A stretch of DNA of 56,675 bases from an uncultured Clostridium sp. (GTDB taxonomy: Bacteria > Bacillota > Clostridia > Lachnospirales > Lachnospiraceae): assembly GCA_900543885.1 (NCBI GenBank), contig UQTA01000015.1:1-56675 (forward strand). The letters run 5' to 3'. Under the pieces are notes generated by a model that worked only from the letters and a program-made list of their open reading frames with translations, ran no database searches and had not been told where the DNA came from. Of this stretch, positions 25,574 to 33,930 are shown piece by piece; the stretch's first letter is position 1, and every line of letters begins with the position of its first letter. Made by a program: the position numbers and the translations under genes.

Positions 25574-25625
25574 AAAAAGCGACAGTATATACTGCTGATT
25601 TGCAGCTATATACTGTCGCTTTTTT
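25574..25625. terminator. Strong hairpin terminator after the Rpn gene
   Basis: AAAAAGCGACAGTATATA pairs with TATATACTGTCGCTTTTTT around a short centre (TGCTGATTTGCA). The flanking A and T runs make it usable by the plus-strand Rpn gene and by the minus-strand surface-protein remnant. Confidence 0.9.
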
Positions 25626-25663
25626 AGGATTTACTTATCCGTTTCTGTATTCGTTTTCTTGTC

Positions 25664-26279
25664 TTATACTCCCTTTTCTTCATCCCAGCTGCCATCTTCT
25701 TTTACGTAATAGCCATCCAGAGTCCGTGAAGAAGTATACATACGACCCTTGGTTCCATCAGATACCATGTGGAAATAGTACCATTTACCATCGATCATCT
25801 GCCAACCGGTCTTCATTCCCTGGTTCGCGTCTGCATAGAACCAATTAGACAGATTTGTATCGTAGATCCCTGGATTGTTGCCTCTGCTCCTTCAGCAATG
25901 ATTAAGCTGCCTCTAACATTAACTGTCCCTTCTACCTCTATTTTCCATTTCCCACTCTTAATATTAATACTGTAGGTAGGGGAGCTTTCACTTTCTGACA
26001 AATTGAAATCACTATTCAAAGTCAGCACATATCCATTACCATCTTTGCTGATTGAATATCCACTTGTATATTTTTCGTCAATCTCGATGTAATCGCTATA
26101 AGCACTATAGTCTGCCAACAAGGCCACTCCCGAATCCACCAGTGTCACCTTTACTTCCAGACCTTTTACGCCTTCTGCCAGTTCATAGTCTTCCGGAAGG
26201 ACTGCGGTGAAGATAAACTCGCCCTCAGTAGGCCAGTTTCCATTTTCATCCTGGACGTATTCGTCGCAGATCCACTTTT
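25664..26279 (-). pseudogene. Remnant of a repeat-bearing secreted surface protein
   Basis: Reading the minus strand from 26279, a frame without start codon gives EKWICDEYVQDENGNWPTEG, then EGVKGLEVKVTLVDSGVALL and a beta-rich stretch up to GSLIIAEGAEATIQG near 25875. There the frame changes, and the continuation is NWFYADANQGMKTGWQMIDG, KWYYFHMVSDGTKG and DGYYVKEDGSWDEE before a stop at 25664. The last part is a cell-wall/choline-binding-type repeat. So this is the C-terminal end of a large surface protein with at least one internal frameshift or deletion, missing its N-terminus, signal peptide and ribosome binding site. Confidence 0.8.
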
Positions 26280-26909
26280 CTACGTCAATGTCTCACCATA
26301 AAGAGCCGCCCTTTCATAATTCTGCAGCCATTTTGGATCCATATTGGGAAACAGATTGGCAAAAGAACCTCCGATCAGACTTTCCAAAGGCAGCTTCTCC
26401 AAACGGGCCAGTTCCAGATTCCCATAGCGGAAGATCCAGTCTATGGCATGCTTGTCCTCATCAAATACCATTTCTATATCCGTAAATGCAAAGGGCAGTC
26501 TGTCGAAACTTTTATAATGCTGATGGTATTCTTCCGCTGTATCCGGGACCTGCTCCTCACTTTCAGAAATACTCTGGATCATCCGTTTTTGTTTCATACA
26601 CAATTCATCTATGATCCGCTGCTTCTTGCGCAGAGTATATTCCAAAAGTTCCCCATTATTTAAAATAACCTTATCCGTGATCCCATGAACGGCACGTACA
26701 GATACAATACAGCCCCGGTGCAGCTTAATAAACTCATCTCCCAGAAGCTGTTCCAGTTCATTTAAAGTTTTCCGCGTTTCATATACATAACCATCTGATA
26801 TATGAAGCTGCGCTGTCTTTCCGTCCATAAGCACATAGAGGATCTCGCTGCTTTTCAATGCGATATTTTTTCTGTCCGAAATAACGGTTATATATTCATT
26901 TTCCCGCAT
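26280..26909 (-). pseudogene. LytTR-type regulator with a truncated PAS-like C-terminus
   Basis: 209 residues from the ATG at 26909 (AAAGGGGG upstream); an apparent extension to 27005 would read through a palindromic repeat and start on TTG. Residues 1-75 are a LytTR DNA-binding domain (MRENEYITVISDRKN, ISDGYVYETRKTLNELEQLL, FIKLHRGCIVSVRAVHGI). After a linker comes a PAS-like segment (FDRLPFAFTDIEMVFDEDKH, GSFANLFPNMDPKWLQNYER) that stops at AALYGETLT, exactly where the surface-protein remnant begins. The PAS-like domain therefore lost its last part in the deletion that joined the two genes. DNA binding could survive. Confidence 0.75.
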
Positions 26910-26936
26910 ATCAGCCACAGCCCCCTTTATAATCCC

Positions 26937-26978
26937 GTTACCATTCAGCCTTGCATCTTCGCAAGGCTGAACTGTTAC
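26937..26978. repeat. Mini-palindrome of the GTTACAGTTCAGCC family
   Basis: Left arm GTTACCATTCAGCCTTGC, right arm GCAAGGCTGAACTGTTAC, with only six bases between. It has the same ends as the 151-bp element at 40441-40591 but lacks its interior. It lies between the GT2 stop and the LytTR start. Confidence 0.85.
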
Positions 26979-26979
26979 G

Positions 26980-27972
26980 TTATATGTTTTTCGTTTTTTC
27001 CACAATATAAACCGGTCTGTCCTTTAATTCCGTAAAAAGGATCGCAATGTACTCACCAATGATCCCGATCAACAAAAACATCATTGCAAACATAAAACAT
27101 AAAAGCACCACGATCGTCGCATAGCCACTGGGAGCTCCCTGGCGGGTACAAAGAGTGTACACCATAACCAGCACACCCAATGCTGCTGAAAATACACCTG
27201 CATAAATTCCTAGTTTCAGCGGCATATTCGAAAAGCAAAGTATGGTATTAATAGAAAAAATAAATAACTTCTTAATGCTGTATTTACTCTCTCCTGCTAC
27301 TCTTGCCCTGGCTTCATACTCAATATTGGTTTTCTTAAAGCCTACATTCTGTACATAGCCCCGTAAAAATCTTACTTTTTCCCGGTAATGATTCTTCAAA
27401 ACCTGGGCTACATGACGGCTGATGGCAAAAAAGTCAGAAGCATTGGGCTCAAAATGGACATCCGAAATATGGTTAATAAGCCAATAAAAACCAGAAGATG
27501 TTATATTCTTTATCAGACCCGCAGACTGATTCTTCGTGCGGACCATATTAATAACCTCATAACCGGCATCAAATTTCTCTATGATCTTTGGAATACATTC
27601 CGGTGGATGCTGAAGATCCGCATCCATACAGATAATTCCATCCCCGGTACTGTAATCAATTCCTGCGATCATAGCTGCTTCATGTCCAAAATTCCGTGAA
27701 AAACTGACAACCTTCACATTTTTGTCCATTCCCGCCAGTTCTTCCAAAATATTCAGACTCTGATCCTTACTGCCGTCATTCACAAATACAAGCTCATGCT
27801 CCCAGCCCAAAGTTTCAATCTGCTCCAGAACCTTATTCGTTTCCCTGTAAAAATCCCGCAGTGCCTTCTCTTCATTGTATACAGATACAACCACCGATAA
27901 CCTGCACTTATTTTTAGCTTTCTCGCTTATTCCATAACTATTATTTATATTATTCTCTGCTGTAGTGTTCAT
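26980..27972 (-). CDS. GtrB/DPM1-type membrane glycosyltransferase family 2
   Basis: 330 residues. The GT2 domain (about 25-250) shows LSVVVSVYNEEKALRDFYRE, VNDGSKDQ, CMDADLQHPPE (DxD) and the ARVAGESKYSIKKLFIFS motif that precedes two C-terminal TM helices (about 255-280 and 290-315). This is the class that moves a sugar from a nucleotide donor to polyprenyl phosphate at the inner face of the membrane. The resulting lipid-linked sugar would be the donor for the GT-C-like proteins upstream in the operon. It overlaps licD by four bases (ATGA). Confidence 0.92.
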   Translation of the reverse strand: MNTTAENNINNSYGISEKAKNKCRLSVVVSVYNEEKALRDFYRETNKVLEQIETLGWEHELVFVNDGSKDQSLNILEELAGMDKNVKVVSFSRNFGHEAAMIAGIDYSTGDGIICMDADLQHPPECIPKIIEKFDAGYEVINMVRTKNQSAGLIKNITSSGFYWLINHISDVHFEPNASDFFAISRHVAQVLKNHYREKVRFLRGYVQNVGFKKTNIEYEARARVAGESKYSIKKLFIFSINTILCFSNMPLKLGIYAGVFSAALGVLVMVYTLCTRQGAPSGYATIVVLLCFMFAMMFLLIGIIGEYIAILFTELKDRPVYIVEKTKNI

Positions 27973-28901
27973 TCATCATATACCTGTATCTGTAAACTGG
28001 AATGGGTCGGTACGCGCTGTTCCTCCGGCGGAAGCTGCATATAATCTCCATACACTTCCTTCAAAACCGGATCCCATCCCTTAGGGATCATCAAAACCGT
28101 ATCTTCAAAAGGAGCATCCACTACATCCTCACACCATTCCCTGCGAAGCGTAACATAAAGATAATCCGGCTGATAATTACTATAATAGCGCAGATCACCC
28201 TTACTGTTTTTGTCCTTCCGTGCAATCGCCTTCTGCATAGCAAAAATCACCTTCATAGGGATCAATTTTCCCACGGTTGCAAGCCCGCCTACAAAAATCT
28301 TATACATAAGGCTGTATTTACTATAATCCAGATCATGACGATGTCCCATTGCCAGGCCATACACCGCTTTATGCATAAAACGGGTCATCTCTGCTGCCGC
28401 TTTTCCCTTAGGCAGCTTATCCAGGATAAACAGATCCACCCATAAGTGATTCAACTTTCCATCATAATAATCCATTTTATCACTATCCGGGTGCATACGG
28501 CTCTTTTTATAAATAATACGCGGAGTAAAATCAAAAAACGCTTTTCCACCATGGAAACTGTCCGGTTCCACCAGTTCCATTGTATCAGGAAGTTCTCGTC
28601 TCACTACCTTCTTAAAAGCTTCAAACTGATTTCTGGTAAAAACAATATCCGCATCATCATCCCAGGGGATAAATCCTTTATGGCGTACTGCCCCGATCAA
28701 AGTTCCCGCATCCAAAGCATACTGGATCTTATACTTGCGGCAAATACGGTCAATCTCCTTAAGGATCTTCAGATTCGCCCTGTGAACATGACTCATATCA
28801 TAACCTACATGATCCACAATCCCGCCGCCATTGCCAAGACTTGCGGTCTGTACAGCCTCATCTTGCTTTTCTTCCTGCATAACCTTCACATCCTCAGCCA
28901 T
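27969..28901 (-). CDS. licD: LicD-family phosphotransferase
   Basis: 310 residues from the ATG at 28901, 11 bases after AAGGAGG; a longer frame would start inside a palindrome. The LicD core is clear: YALDAGTLIGAVRHKGFIPW followed by DDDADI (nucleotide/metal site), then WVDLFILDKLP and the late PKGWDPVLKEVYGDYMQLPP. LicD proteins transfer phosphocholine or other phospho-groups from a CDP-activated donor to sugars of surface glycans. No choline uptake or activation genes (licA-C) are present here, so the transferred group is open; phosphoethanolamine or phosphoribitol-type groups are alternatives. Cytoplasmic. Confidence 0.9.
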   Translation of the reverse strand: MAEDVKVMQEEKQDEAVQTASLGNGGGIVDHVGYDMSHVHRANLKILKEIDRICRKYKIQYALDAGTLIGAVRHKGFIPWDDDADIVFTRNQFEAFKKVVRRELPDTMELVEPDSFHGGKAFFDFTPRIIYKKSRMHPDSDKMDYYDGKLNHLWVDLFILDKLPKGKAAAEMTRFMHKAVYGLAMGHRHDLDYSKYSLMYKIFVGGLATVGKLIPMKVIFAMQKAIARKDKNSKGDLRYYSNYQPDYLYVTLRREWCEDVVDAPFEDTVLMIPKGWDPVLKEVYGDYMQLPPEEQRVPTHSSLQIQVYDE

Positions 28902-28946
28902 ATATCCATCTCCCTCCTTCACACCTTTATATAATACATTTCTGCT

Positions 28947-28971
28947 GCTGTTCATGCGCTGCATGAACAGC
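28947..28971. repeat. Small perfect hairpin upstream of licD
   Basis: GCTGTTCATGC and GCATGAACAGC form 11 base pairs around GCT. GTTCATGC also occurs in the similar hairpin at 47968-47990. It lies in the 258-base non-coding gap between rfbH and licD. Confidence 0.7.
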
Positions 28972-28993
28972 AACTTACTCACTCTACTACCTA

Positions 28994-29150
28994 GAACTGG
29001 GAAAAGGGGGCGTTTTCAGTTTATCAATTGTCCACATCTTGAGCGTGGATGTTCGAATGCAGCGGACAAAGTCCGATGCAGGCGAACAGACGCAAGCGAA
29101 AGCCAGTGGACAATGATACACTGAAAAATCAAGCCCCCATTTCACAGTTC
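28994..29150. repeat. 157-bp palindrome inside the glycan operon (rfbH-licD gap)
   Basis: The arms of about 40 bases begin GAACTGGGAAAAGGGGGCG and end GCCCCCATTTCACAGTTC and meet as AATTGTCCAC/GTGGACAAT. The centre has smaller dyads (GCGGACAAAGTCCGATGC). The GAACTG ends relate it to the GTTACAGTTC family. As RNA it would be a very stable hairpin between two operon genes. Confidence 0.8.
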
Positions 29151-29160
29151 GGACCTTTCT

Positions 29161-30507
29161 CTACCTCACAGCCTCACGGATCGTCTTCGCCATAAAATCA
29201 ATCATCTCATCATTCATTCCCGGATAAACTCCAACCCAGAATGTATCCCTAAGAATCCTCTCCGTATTCTCAAGATCACCAACAACACGATATCCCGTTC
29301 CAGAAGCTCTCATTTCATCAAAACAAGGATGTTTGATCAGATTTCCCGCAAACAGCATACGTGTCTGTACGCCCTTGCTCTCAATATACTGAACCGTCTG
29401 ATTACGGTCCACACCCTCTTTACAAGTGATCAAAAATCCAAACCAGCTTGGATTAGAATGAGGTGCTGCCTCCGGAAGGATCAGCTTATCCGTACAGTCA
29501 GCTAACGCAGCTTTTAATCTTGCAAAATTATGACGGCGGCGTTCTACGAAAGACGGGAACTTATCTAACTGGGCACATCCGATCGCAGCCTGCATATCTG
29601 TTGCCTTCAGATTATATCCAAGATGGGAATAAACATACTTATGATCATATCCCACAGGAAGTTCGCCGTACTGACGGTCAAAACGGTGTCCGCACATATT
29701 ATCATGGCCGGATGGACAGATACAGTCTCTTCCCCAGTCACGGAATGAGCGGATGATCTTATTTAAAAGTGGGTTATCTGTATACACAGCACCGCCTTCT
29801 CCCATGGTCATATGATGAGGCGGATAAAAACTGGAAGTGCCGATATCACCTACTGTGCCGCTGAAATGCACCACTTCTTTTCCGTCTTCTTCCATCGTAT
29901 ACTGTGTTCCCAATGCATCACAGTTATCTTCTACCAGCCACAGATTATATTTATCGCAAAATGCTTTTACAGCCCGCAGATCAAATGGATTTCCCAGTGT
30001 ATGGGCGATCATCACTGCTTTGGTCTTTTCGCTTCTTGCCTCTTCTAACATATTTACATCAATATTATACTGAGGGATCGTCACATCCACAAATACCGGC
30101 ACTGCCCCGTACTGGATCATAGGTGCTACCGTAGTAGGGAAACCACAGGCAACAGTAATAACCTCGTCCCCACGATTCACACGGCGCTCTCCAAGAAGAG
30201 GAGAAGTCAGTGCCATAAATGCGATCAGGTTTGCGGAAGAACCGGAATTGACTAAAGAACAATAGCGCACTCCCAGATATTCTGCCAGTTTCTTCTCAAA
30301 TTCATCTGTATAACGACCGGAAGTCAGCCAGAACTCCAGGGAACTGTCTACCAGATTGACCATTTCGCTGTGATCATAAACTCTGGACGCATACGGAATG
30401 CGGTCCCCTTCTTTGTATTCTTTTTTCTTATGGAAAGTATCGCAGTAATCAGCTACCAGATCCAGGATCTGTTTTCTTGCCTCTGCTTCCGTTGTATGTT
30501 CAAACAT
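29161..30507 (-). CDS. rfbH: CDP-4-dehydro-6-deoxyglucose 3-dehydrase (E1), RfbH/DdhC
   Basis: 448 residues from the ATG at 30507 (AGGAG eight bases upstream). A DegT/AHBA-fold enzyme in which the PLP lysine is replaced by histidine (SSFYPPHHMTMGEGGAV, His231/232). Cys262-X-Cys264-X7-Cys272 with an upstream Cys196 fits the [2Fe-2S] ligands of E1. The enzyme uses PMP to remove the C3 hydroxyl of CDP-4-keto-6-deoxyglucose, giving CDP-3,6-dideoxyhexoses. It needs an E3 reductase (RfbI/DdhD), which is not in this window. Cytoplasmic; follows rfbF and rfbG in pathway order. Confidence 0.94.
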   Translation of the reverse strand: MFEHTTEAEARKQILDLVADYCDTFHKKKEYKEGDRIPYASRVYDHSEMVNLVDSSLEFWLTSGRYTDEFEKKLAEYLGVRYCSLVNSGSSANLIAFMALTSPLLGERRVNRGDEVITVACGFPTTVAPMIQYGAVPVFVDVTIPQYNIDVNMLEEARSEKTKAVMIAHTLGNPFDLRAVKAFCDKYNLWLVEDNCDALGTQYTMEEDGKEVVHFSGTVGDIGTSSFYPPHHMTMGEGGAVYTDNPLLNKIIRSFRDWGRDCICPSGHDNMCGHRFDRQYGELPVGYDHKYVYSHLGYNLKATDMQAAIGCAQLDKFPSFVERRRHNFARLKAALADCTDKLILPEAAPHSNPSWFGFLITCKEGVDRNQTVQYIESKGVQTRMLFAGNLIKHPCFDEMRASGTGYRVVGDLENTERILRDTFWVGVYPGMNDEMIDFMAKTIREAVR

Positions 30508-30531
30508 AGTTTTATCTCCTACTAATTTGGT

Positions 30532-30567
30532 TATTACAGTTCTGCCCTGCATCCTATGAACTGTTAC
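30532..30567. repeat. Short GTTAC-family dyad before rfbH
   Basis: ATTACAGTTC faces GAACTGTTAC over a 15-base centre. It fills much of the 85-base gap between rfbG and rfbH. Confidence 0.6.
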
Positions 30568-30592
30568 ATATTTTTAATTCTAATTCCAACTC

Positions 30593-31651
30593 TCAAGAGA
30601 AAAAGTCCCGGATCTGCCGGTCTGTTACCTCTAACATATCTGCCCCGTTTAAATACTCCTTAGACCATTCCACTGTTTTTTCAATGGCTTCTTTTACAGT
30701 ATATCTTGGTTTCCAGCCAAAAACAGTTTTGATCTTTGAGCAGTCCAATTTCAGGAAATTTGCCTCATGAGGTCCGCCAGCCCAGTGATTTTCCCAGGTC
30801 ATGCCCTCTCCCCAGGCTTTGCAGAACATATCAGTCAGATCACCAGTCGTAACGCAGTCTCTGTCATCCGGCCCTACGTTATAATATCCCTGGTATTTGC
30901 CATCTTTATACTGCTCCATAGCGATGGTCAGGTAAACAGCCAAAGGCTCTAATACATGCTGATACGGTCTGGTGGAATGTGGATTTCTCACCTGGATCGG
31001 CTTTCCCACTGCTGCTGCGCGGATGCAGTCCGGGATAATACGGTCTGCTGCAAAATCACCGCCTCCGATCACATTTCCTGCACGGGAAGTGGAGATGGCA
31101 CAGCGTCCATCCTCAAAGAAAGACTTTTTATAGCTGTGTGTCACCAGTTCGGAACAGGATTTACTGTTGGAATAGGGATCATAACCATCCAGTGGATCAC
31201 ATTCCCGGTATCCGTATTCCCATTCTTTATTCTCATATACTTTGTCCGTTGTTACATTTAAAAAGGATCTTACACTGTCTGTAAGGCGCACACACTCCAA
31301 TACATTCACAGTGCCCATTACATTGGTTTCATAAGTATAAACCGGTTCCTTATAGGATTCCCTTACAATAGGCTGTGCTGCCAGATGGAATACGATCTCC
31401 GGTTTTACCTCATCAAACACGCGGCGCAGATGTGCCAGATCCCTCACATCTCCTTCTATACTGTGGATAGTATCTTCCAGTCCTGCGATCTCAAAAAGCG
31501 CAGGATCCGTAGGCGGATTTAATGCATAACCAGTTACCTGGGCGCCAGCCAGTGTCAGGATGCGTACCAGCCAGGAACCTTTAAAACCGGTATGTCCTGT
31601 GACCAGTACTTTTTTTCCGTTATAGAATGATCTCAGTTCTTCTAATGTCAT
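30593..31651 (-). CDS. rfbG: CDP-glucose 4,6-dehydratase
   Basis: 352 residues, extended short-chain dehydrogenase. NAD-binding GHTGFKGSW at 19-27, the substrate loop with HLAAQPIVRESYKEP, catalytic TTDKVYEN, and YDPYSNSK (YxxxK). HSTRPYQHVLEPL is typical of the CDP-glucose branch. It converts CDP-glucose to CDP-4-keto-6-deoxyglucose. AAGGAGCGG lies before the ATG, nine bases after the rfbF stop, so the two are co-translated. Confidence 0.95.
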   Translation of the reverse strand: MTLEELRSFYNGKKVLVTGHTGFKGSWLVRILTLAGAQVTGYALNPPTDPALFEIAGLEDTIHSIEGDVRDLAHLRRVFDEVKPEIVFHLAAQPIVRESYKEPVYTYETNVMGTVNVLECVRLTDSVRSFLNVTTDKVYENKEWEYGYRECDPLDGYDPYSNSKSCSELVTHSYKKSFFEDGRCAISTSRAGNVIGGGDFAADRIIPDCIRAAAVGKPIQVRNPHSTRPYQHVLEPLAVYLTIAMEQYKDGKYQGYYNVGPDDRDCVTTGDLTDMFCKAWGEGMTWENHWAGGPHEANFLKLDCSKIKTVFGWKPRYTVKEAIEKTVEWSKEYLNGADMLEVTDRQIRDFFS

Positions 31652-31660
31652 AACCGCTCC

Positions 31661-32437
31661 TTAGTCTTTCCAGATCTTCCATGGTGCCTTTCCAGACTGC
31701 CACAGTTCTTCCAGTTTCTTCATCTCTCTCTGGGTATCCATGCACTGCCAGAATCCGCCGTGATAGAAGGATTTCATCTGGCCTTCTGCTGCCAGCTTCT
31801 GCATAGGACCCTGTTCAAAAATGGTTGAATCGCCTTCCAGGTAATCAAAGACCTCCGGATTCATTACCATAAATCCGCCGTTGATGAGAGCGCCGTCATT
31901 ATCATCTTTCTCACGGAAAGAAAGAACCGTATTGTCATCGGAAATATTTAACACACCTTTAGACTGTCCCAGATTCACTGTGGTAATGGTTGCGATCTTG
32001 CCATGGGATTTATGGAAAGCTACCAGTTCATTTAAATCTACGTTGGAAACACCGTCACCGTAGGTGAGCATAAATGGCTCATTTCCAATGTATGGCTGGA
32101 TGCGCTTTACACGGCCGCCGGTCATGGTATTTAAACCGGTATCTACCAGCGTCACCTTCCATGGTTCAGAATAATTGTTGTGTACTTCCATGCTGTTATT
32201 AGCCAGGTCAAAGGTAACATCAGATGTATGCAGGAAATAGTCTGCAAAAAATTCTTTTACAACATACTGCTTATACCCCAGACAGATCACAAAATCATGA
32301 TATCCGAATTCGGAATAATATTTCATAATATGCCACAGGATCGGTTTTTCTCCGATCTCGATCATTGGCTTTGGTTTTAAATGGCTTTCTTCGCTGATCC
32401 TGGTGCCGAAGCCGCCTGCTAAGATAACAACTTTCAT
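31661..32437 (-). CDS. rfbF: Glucose-1-phosphate cytidylyltransferase
   Basis: 258 residues from the ATG at 32437 with TTGGAGG five bases upstream; the frame also opens at TTG, which is part of that site. MKVVILAGGFGTRISEES is the nucleotidyltransferase signature, and YGDGVSNVDLNELVAFHKSH and GGFMVMNPEVFDYLEGD agree with RfbF rather than RmlA. It makes CDP-glucose from CTP and glucose 1-phosphate, the first step of the CDP-dideoxyhexose branch. Confidence 0.95.
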   Translation of the reverse strand: MKVVILAGGFGTRISEESHLKPKPMIEIGEKPILWHIMKYYSEFGYHDFVICLGYKQYVVKEFFADYFLHTSDVTFDLANNSMEVHNNYSEPWKVTLVDTGLNTMTGGRVKRIQPYIGNEPFMLTYGDGVSNVDLNELVAFHKSHGKIATITTVNLGQSKGVLNISDDNTVLSFREKDDNDGALINGGFMVMNPEVFDYLEGDSTIFEQGPMQKLAAEGQMKSFYHGGFWQCMDTQREMKKLEELWQSGKAPWKIWKD

Positions 32438-32453
32438 TTTTTCCTCCAAGAGT

Positions 32454-33872
32454 TTATTTATCCCTGAAGATATTCAGGTGGTTTTCTTCCAGGATACGAA
32501 ATGCTTCCTGGATTTTGTCTGTTCCTTTTTTATATTCATAAAGAGCATCGATCTCTTTAGAATGTTCTTTTAATTCTTCTTCTGTCATGGACGGAATGGC
32601 CGGTGCCATCACTGCCATTTTCTCAAAGTTTTCTTCTCTGTAAGGTGCCTTTTGTATCTCACGATAAGTAGTATAACCATTTCCTAAAAGGATTGCAATA
32701 CAGAAGGCTGTTTCAAAAACAACAGCAAAACGTTTTAAGTTTCTGTTTACAAGTGCAAATGTAAGAAGGATCCCCAGCACACCCACCTGAAACTGAAGGG
32801 CATAACGGGAACTTAAAGCATAGTCTTCTTTTTCAAAAATATAGCGTGAAAGGAAGATCAGAAGATGGTTCGCCCCGCCAGATATAAGGAGTATAAGTGG
32901 GAACAGTGTTTTTTTATAAATCTCAAATTTTATGTTCAGCCACAGGGACCATAAATAGCCCGCCATCAAAACTGCACCCAATAAATAGACAATTTCGTTG
33001 GAAATCCAACTATTTTGGATCCACTGCTGTAATTCTTCTCCTCCTATGAACATTCCTGCCAGGGATTTAAGGATAAACCGCAGGGGAAATGTGGGATGAT
33101 CGGCTAATATCTGTCCCAGCGACCTTCCTGTAGCTCCTGCGTGTTCTTCTACTGCAAAAGAATTGCTTAAAATGTAAAGAAGCAGCGGAATCAGGGTGCA
33201 GAAAAGAAAACAGATATAGCTTTTTCTTTTTGGCCCAGAGTCCAGAAACGCTGCTGCGCCAAAGACCAGTATCATAGTGGCCGCATAGACAGCACAGTAA
33301 GGGCCTGCTGTTCCCAGGATGATCATCCAGGGAAGAATCATCCGTATGATCTTGTCCCACTTTTTTTCTTCTCCCCGGTAATACCGGTCAAAAAGGATCT
33401 GATGATAATAGAAGCAGGAAAAGGCAAAGAAATGAGACCAGCCGCTTCCATTTGTCAGCATCTCCCATTTATTCAGGCTGAACATGACCACCATAAGGGC
33501 GATAAACCATGAGACAGAAATTTTCAACTGTCGGGAATAAGCAGAGAAGCACCAGGCTGCCAGTCCTACGCTTATCACGCCTAATACCCGGTCAAAAGTA
33601 ATGGAAAATCCGAAAAACTGAACATTGATGATACGTCCCAGGTAATTAACAGGGATACGGGTCAGCACATCAGCCACAAAGAATTTCTTTGGGTTATATA
33701 CATCCGGAAGATAGCTGTTTACCAGACGGATATAGTCGGAATAGACCACATCACAGGCCGCATTTTTGATATACCACAAAAGAAAGACCATACCCAAAAG
33801 CGGGAGCAGACAGATGGCAGCTTCCTTGATCCCACTGTTTTTATGGTTCTCCCTGTTGCTGAAACATTTCAT
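32454..33872 (-). CDS. Polytopic membrane protein, probable GT-C-like glycosyltransferase (third)
   Basis: 472 residues from the ATG at 33872 after CAGGAGGAAA; a frame open to 34016 overlaps the upstream gene and is rejected. About 10-11 TM segments. The first external loop has VVYSDYIRLVNSYLPD, with an Asp where GT-C enzymes keep a catalytic acidic residue, but the match is loose. The soluble tail is short and rich in Glu and Lys. It lies between the second GT-C-like gene and rfbF, so a role in glycan assembly outside the membrane is likely. A polymerase or flippase cannot be excluded. Confidence 0.65.
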   Translation of the reverse strand: MKCFSNRENHKNSGIKEAAICLLPLLGMVFLLWYIKNAACDVVYSDYIRLVNSYLPDVYNPKKFFVADVLTRIPVNYLGRIINVQFFGFSITFDRVLGVISVGLAAWCFSAYSRQLKISVSWFIALMVVMFSLNKWEMLTNGSGWSHFFAFSCFYYHQILFDRYYRGEEKKWDKIIRMILPWMIILGTAGPYCAVYAATMILVFGAAAFLDSGPKRKSYICFLFCTLIPLLLYILSNSFAVEEHAGATGRSLGQILADHPTFPLRFILKSLAGMFIGGEELQQWIQNSWISNEIVYLLGAVLMAGYLWSLWLNIKFEIYKKTLFPLILLISGGANHLLIFLSRYIFEKEDYALSSRYALQFQVGVLGILLTFALVNRNLKRFAVVFETAFCIAILLGNGYTTYREIQKAPYREENFEKMAVMAPAIPSMTEEELKEHSKEIDALYEYKKGTDKIQEAFRILEENHLNIFRDK

Positions 33873-33930
33873 GTATTTTCCTCCTGAATCACCTCTGGTG
33901 CAGCGTTTTGCAGATTTCATGAATGCTGTA

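Noticed and set aside
26910..27005. Extended start (TTG at 27005) for the LytTR gene
   Set aside because: The extension reads through a palindromic repeat and overlaps the upstream GT2 gene; the ATG at 26909 has a purine-rich site and starts at the domain.
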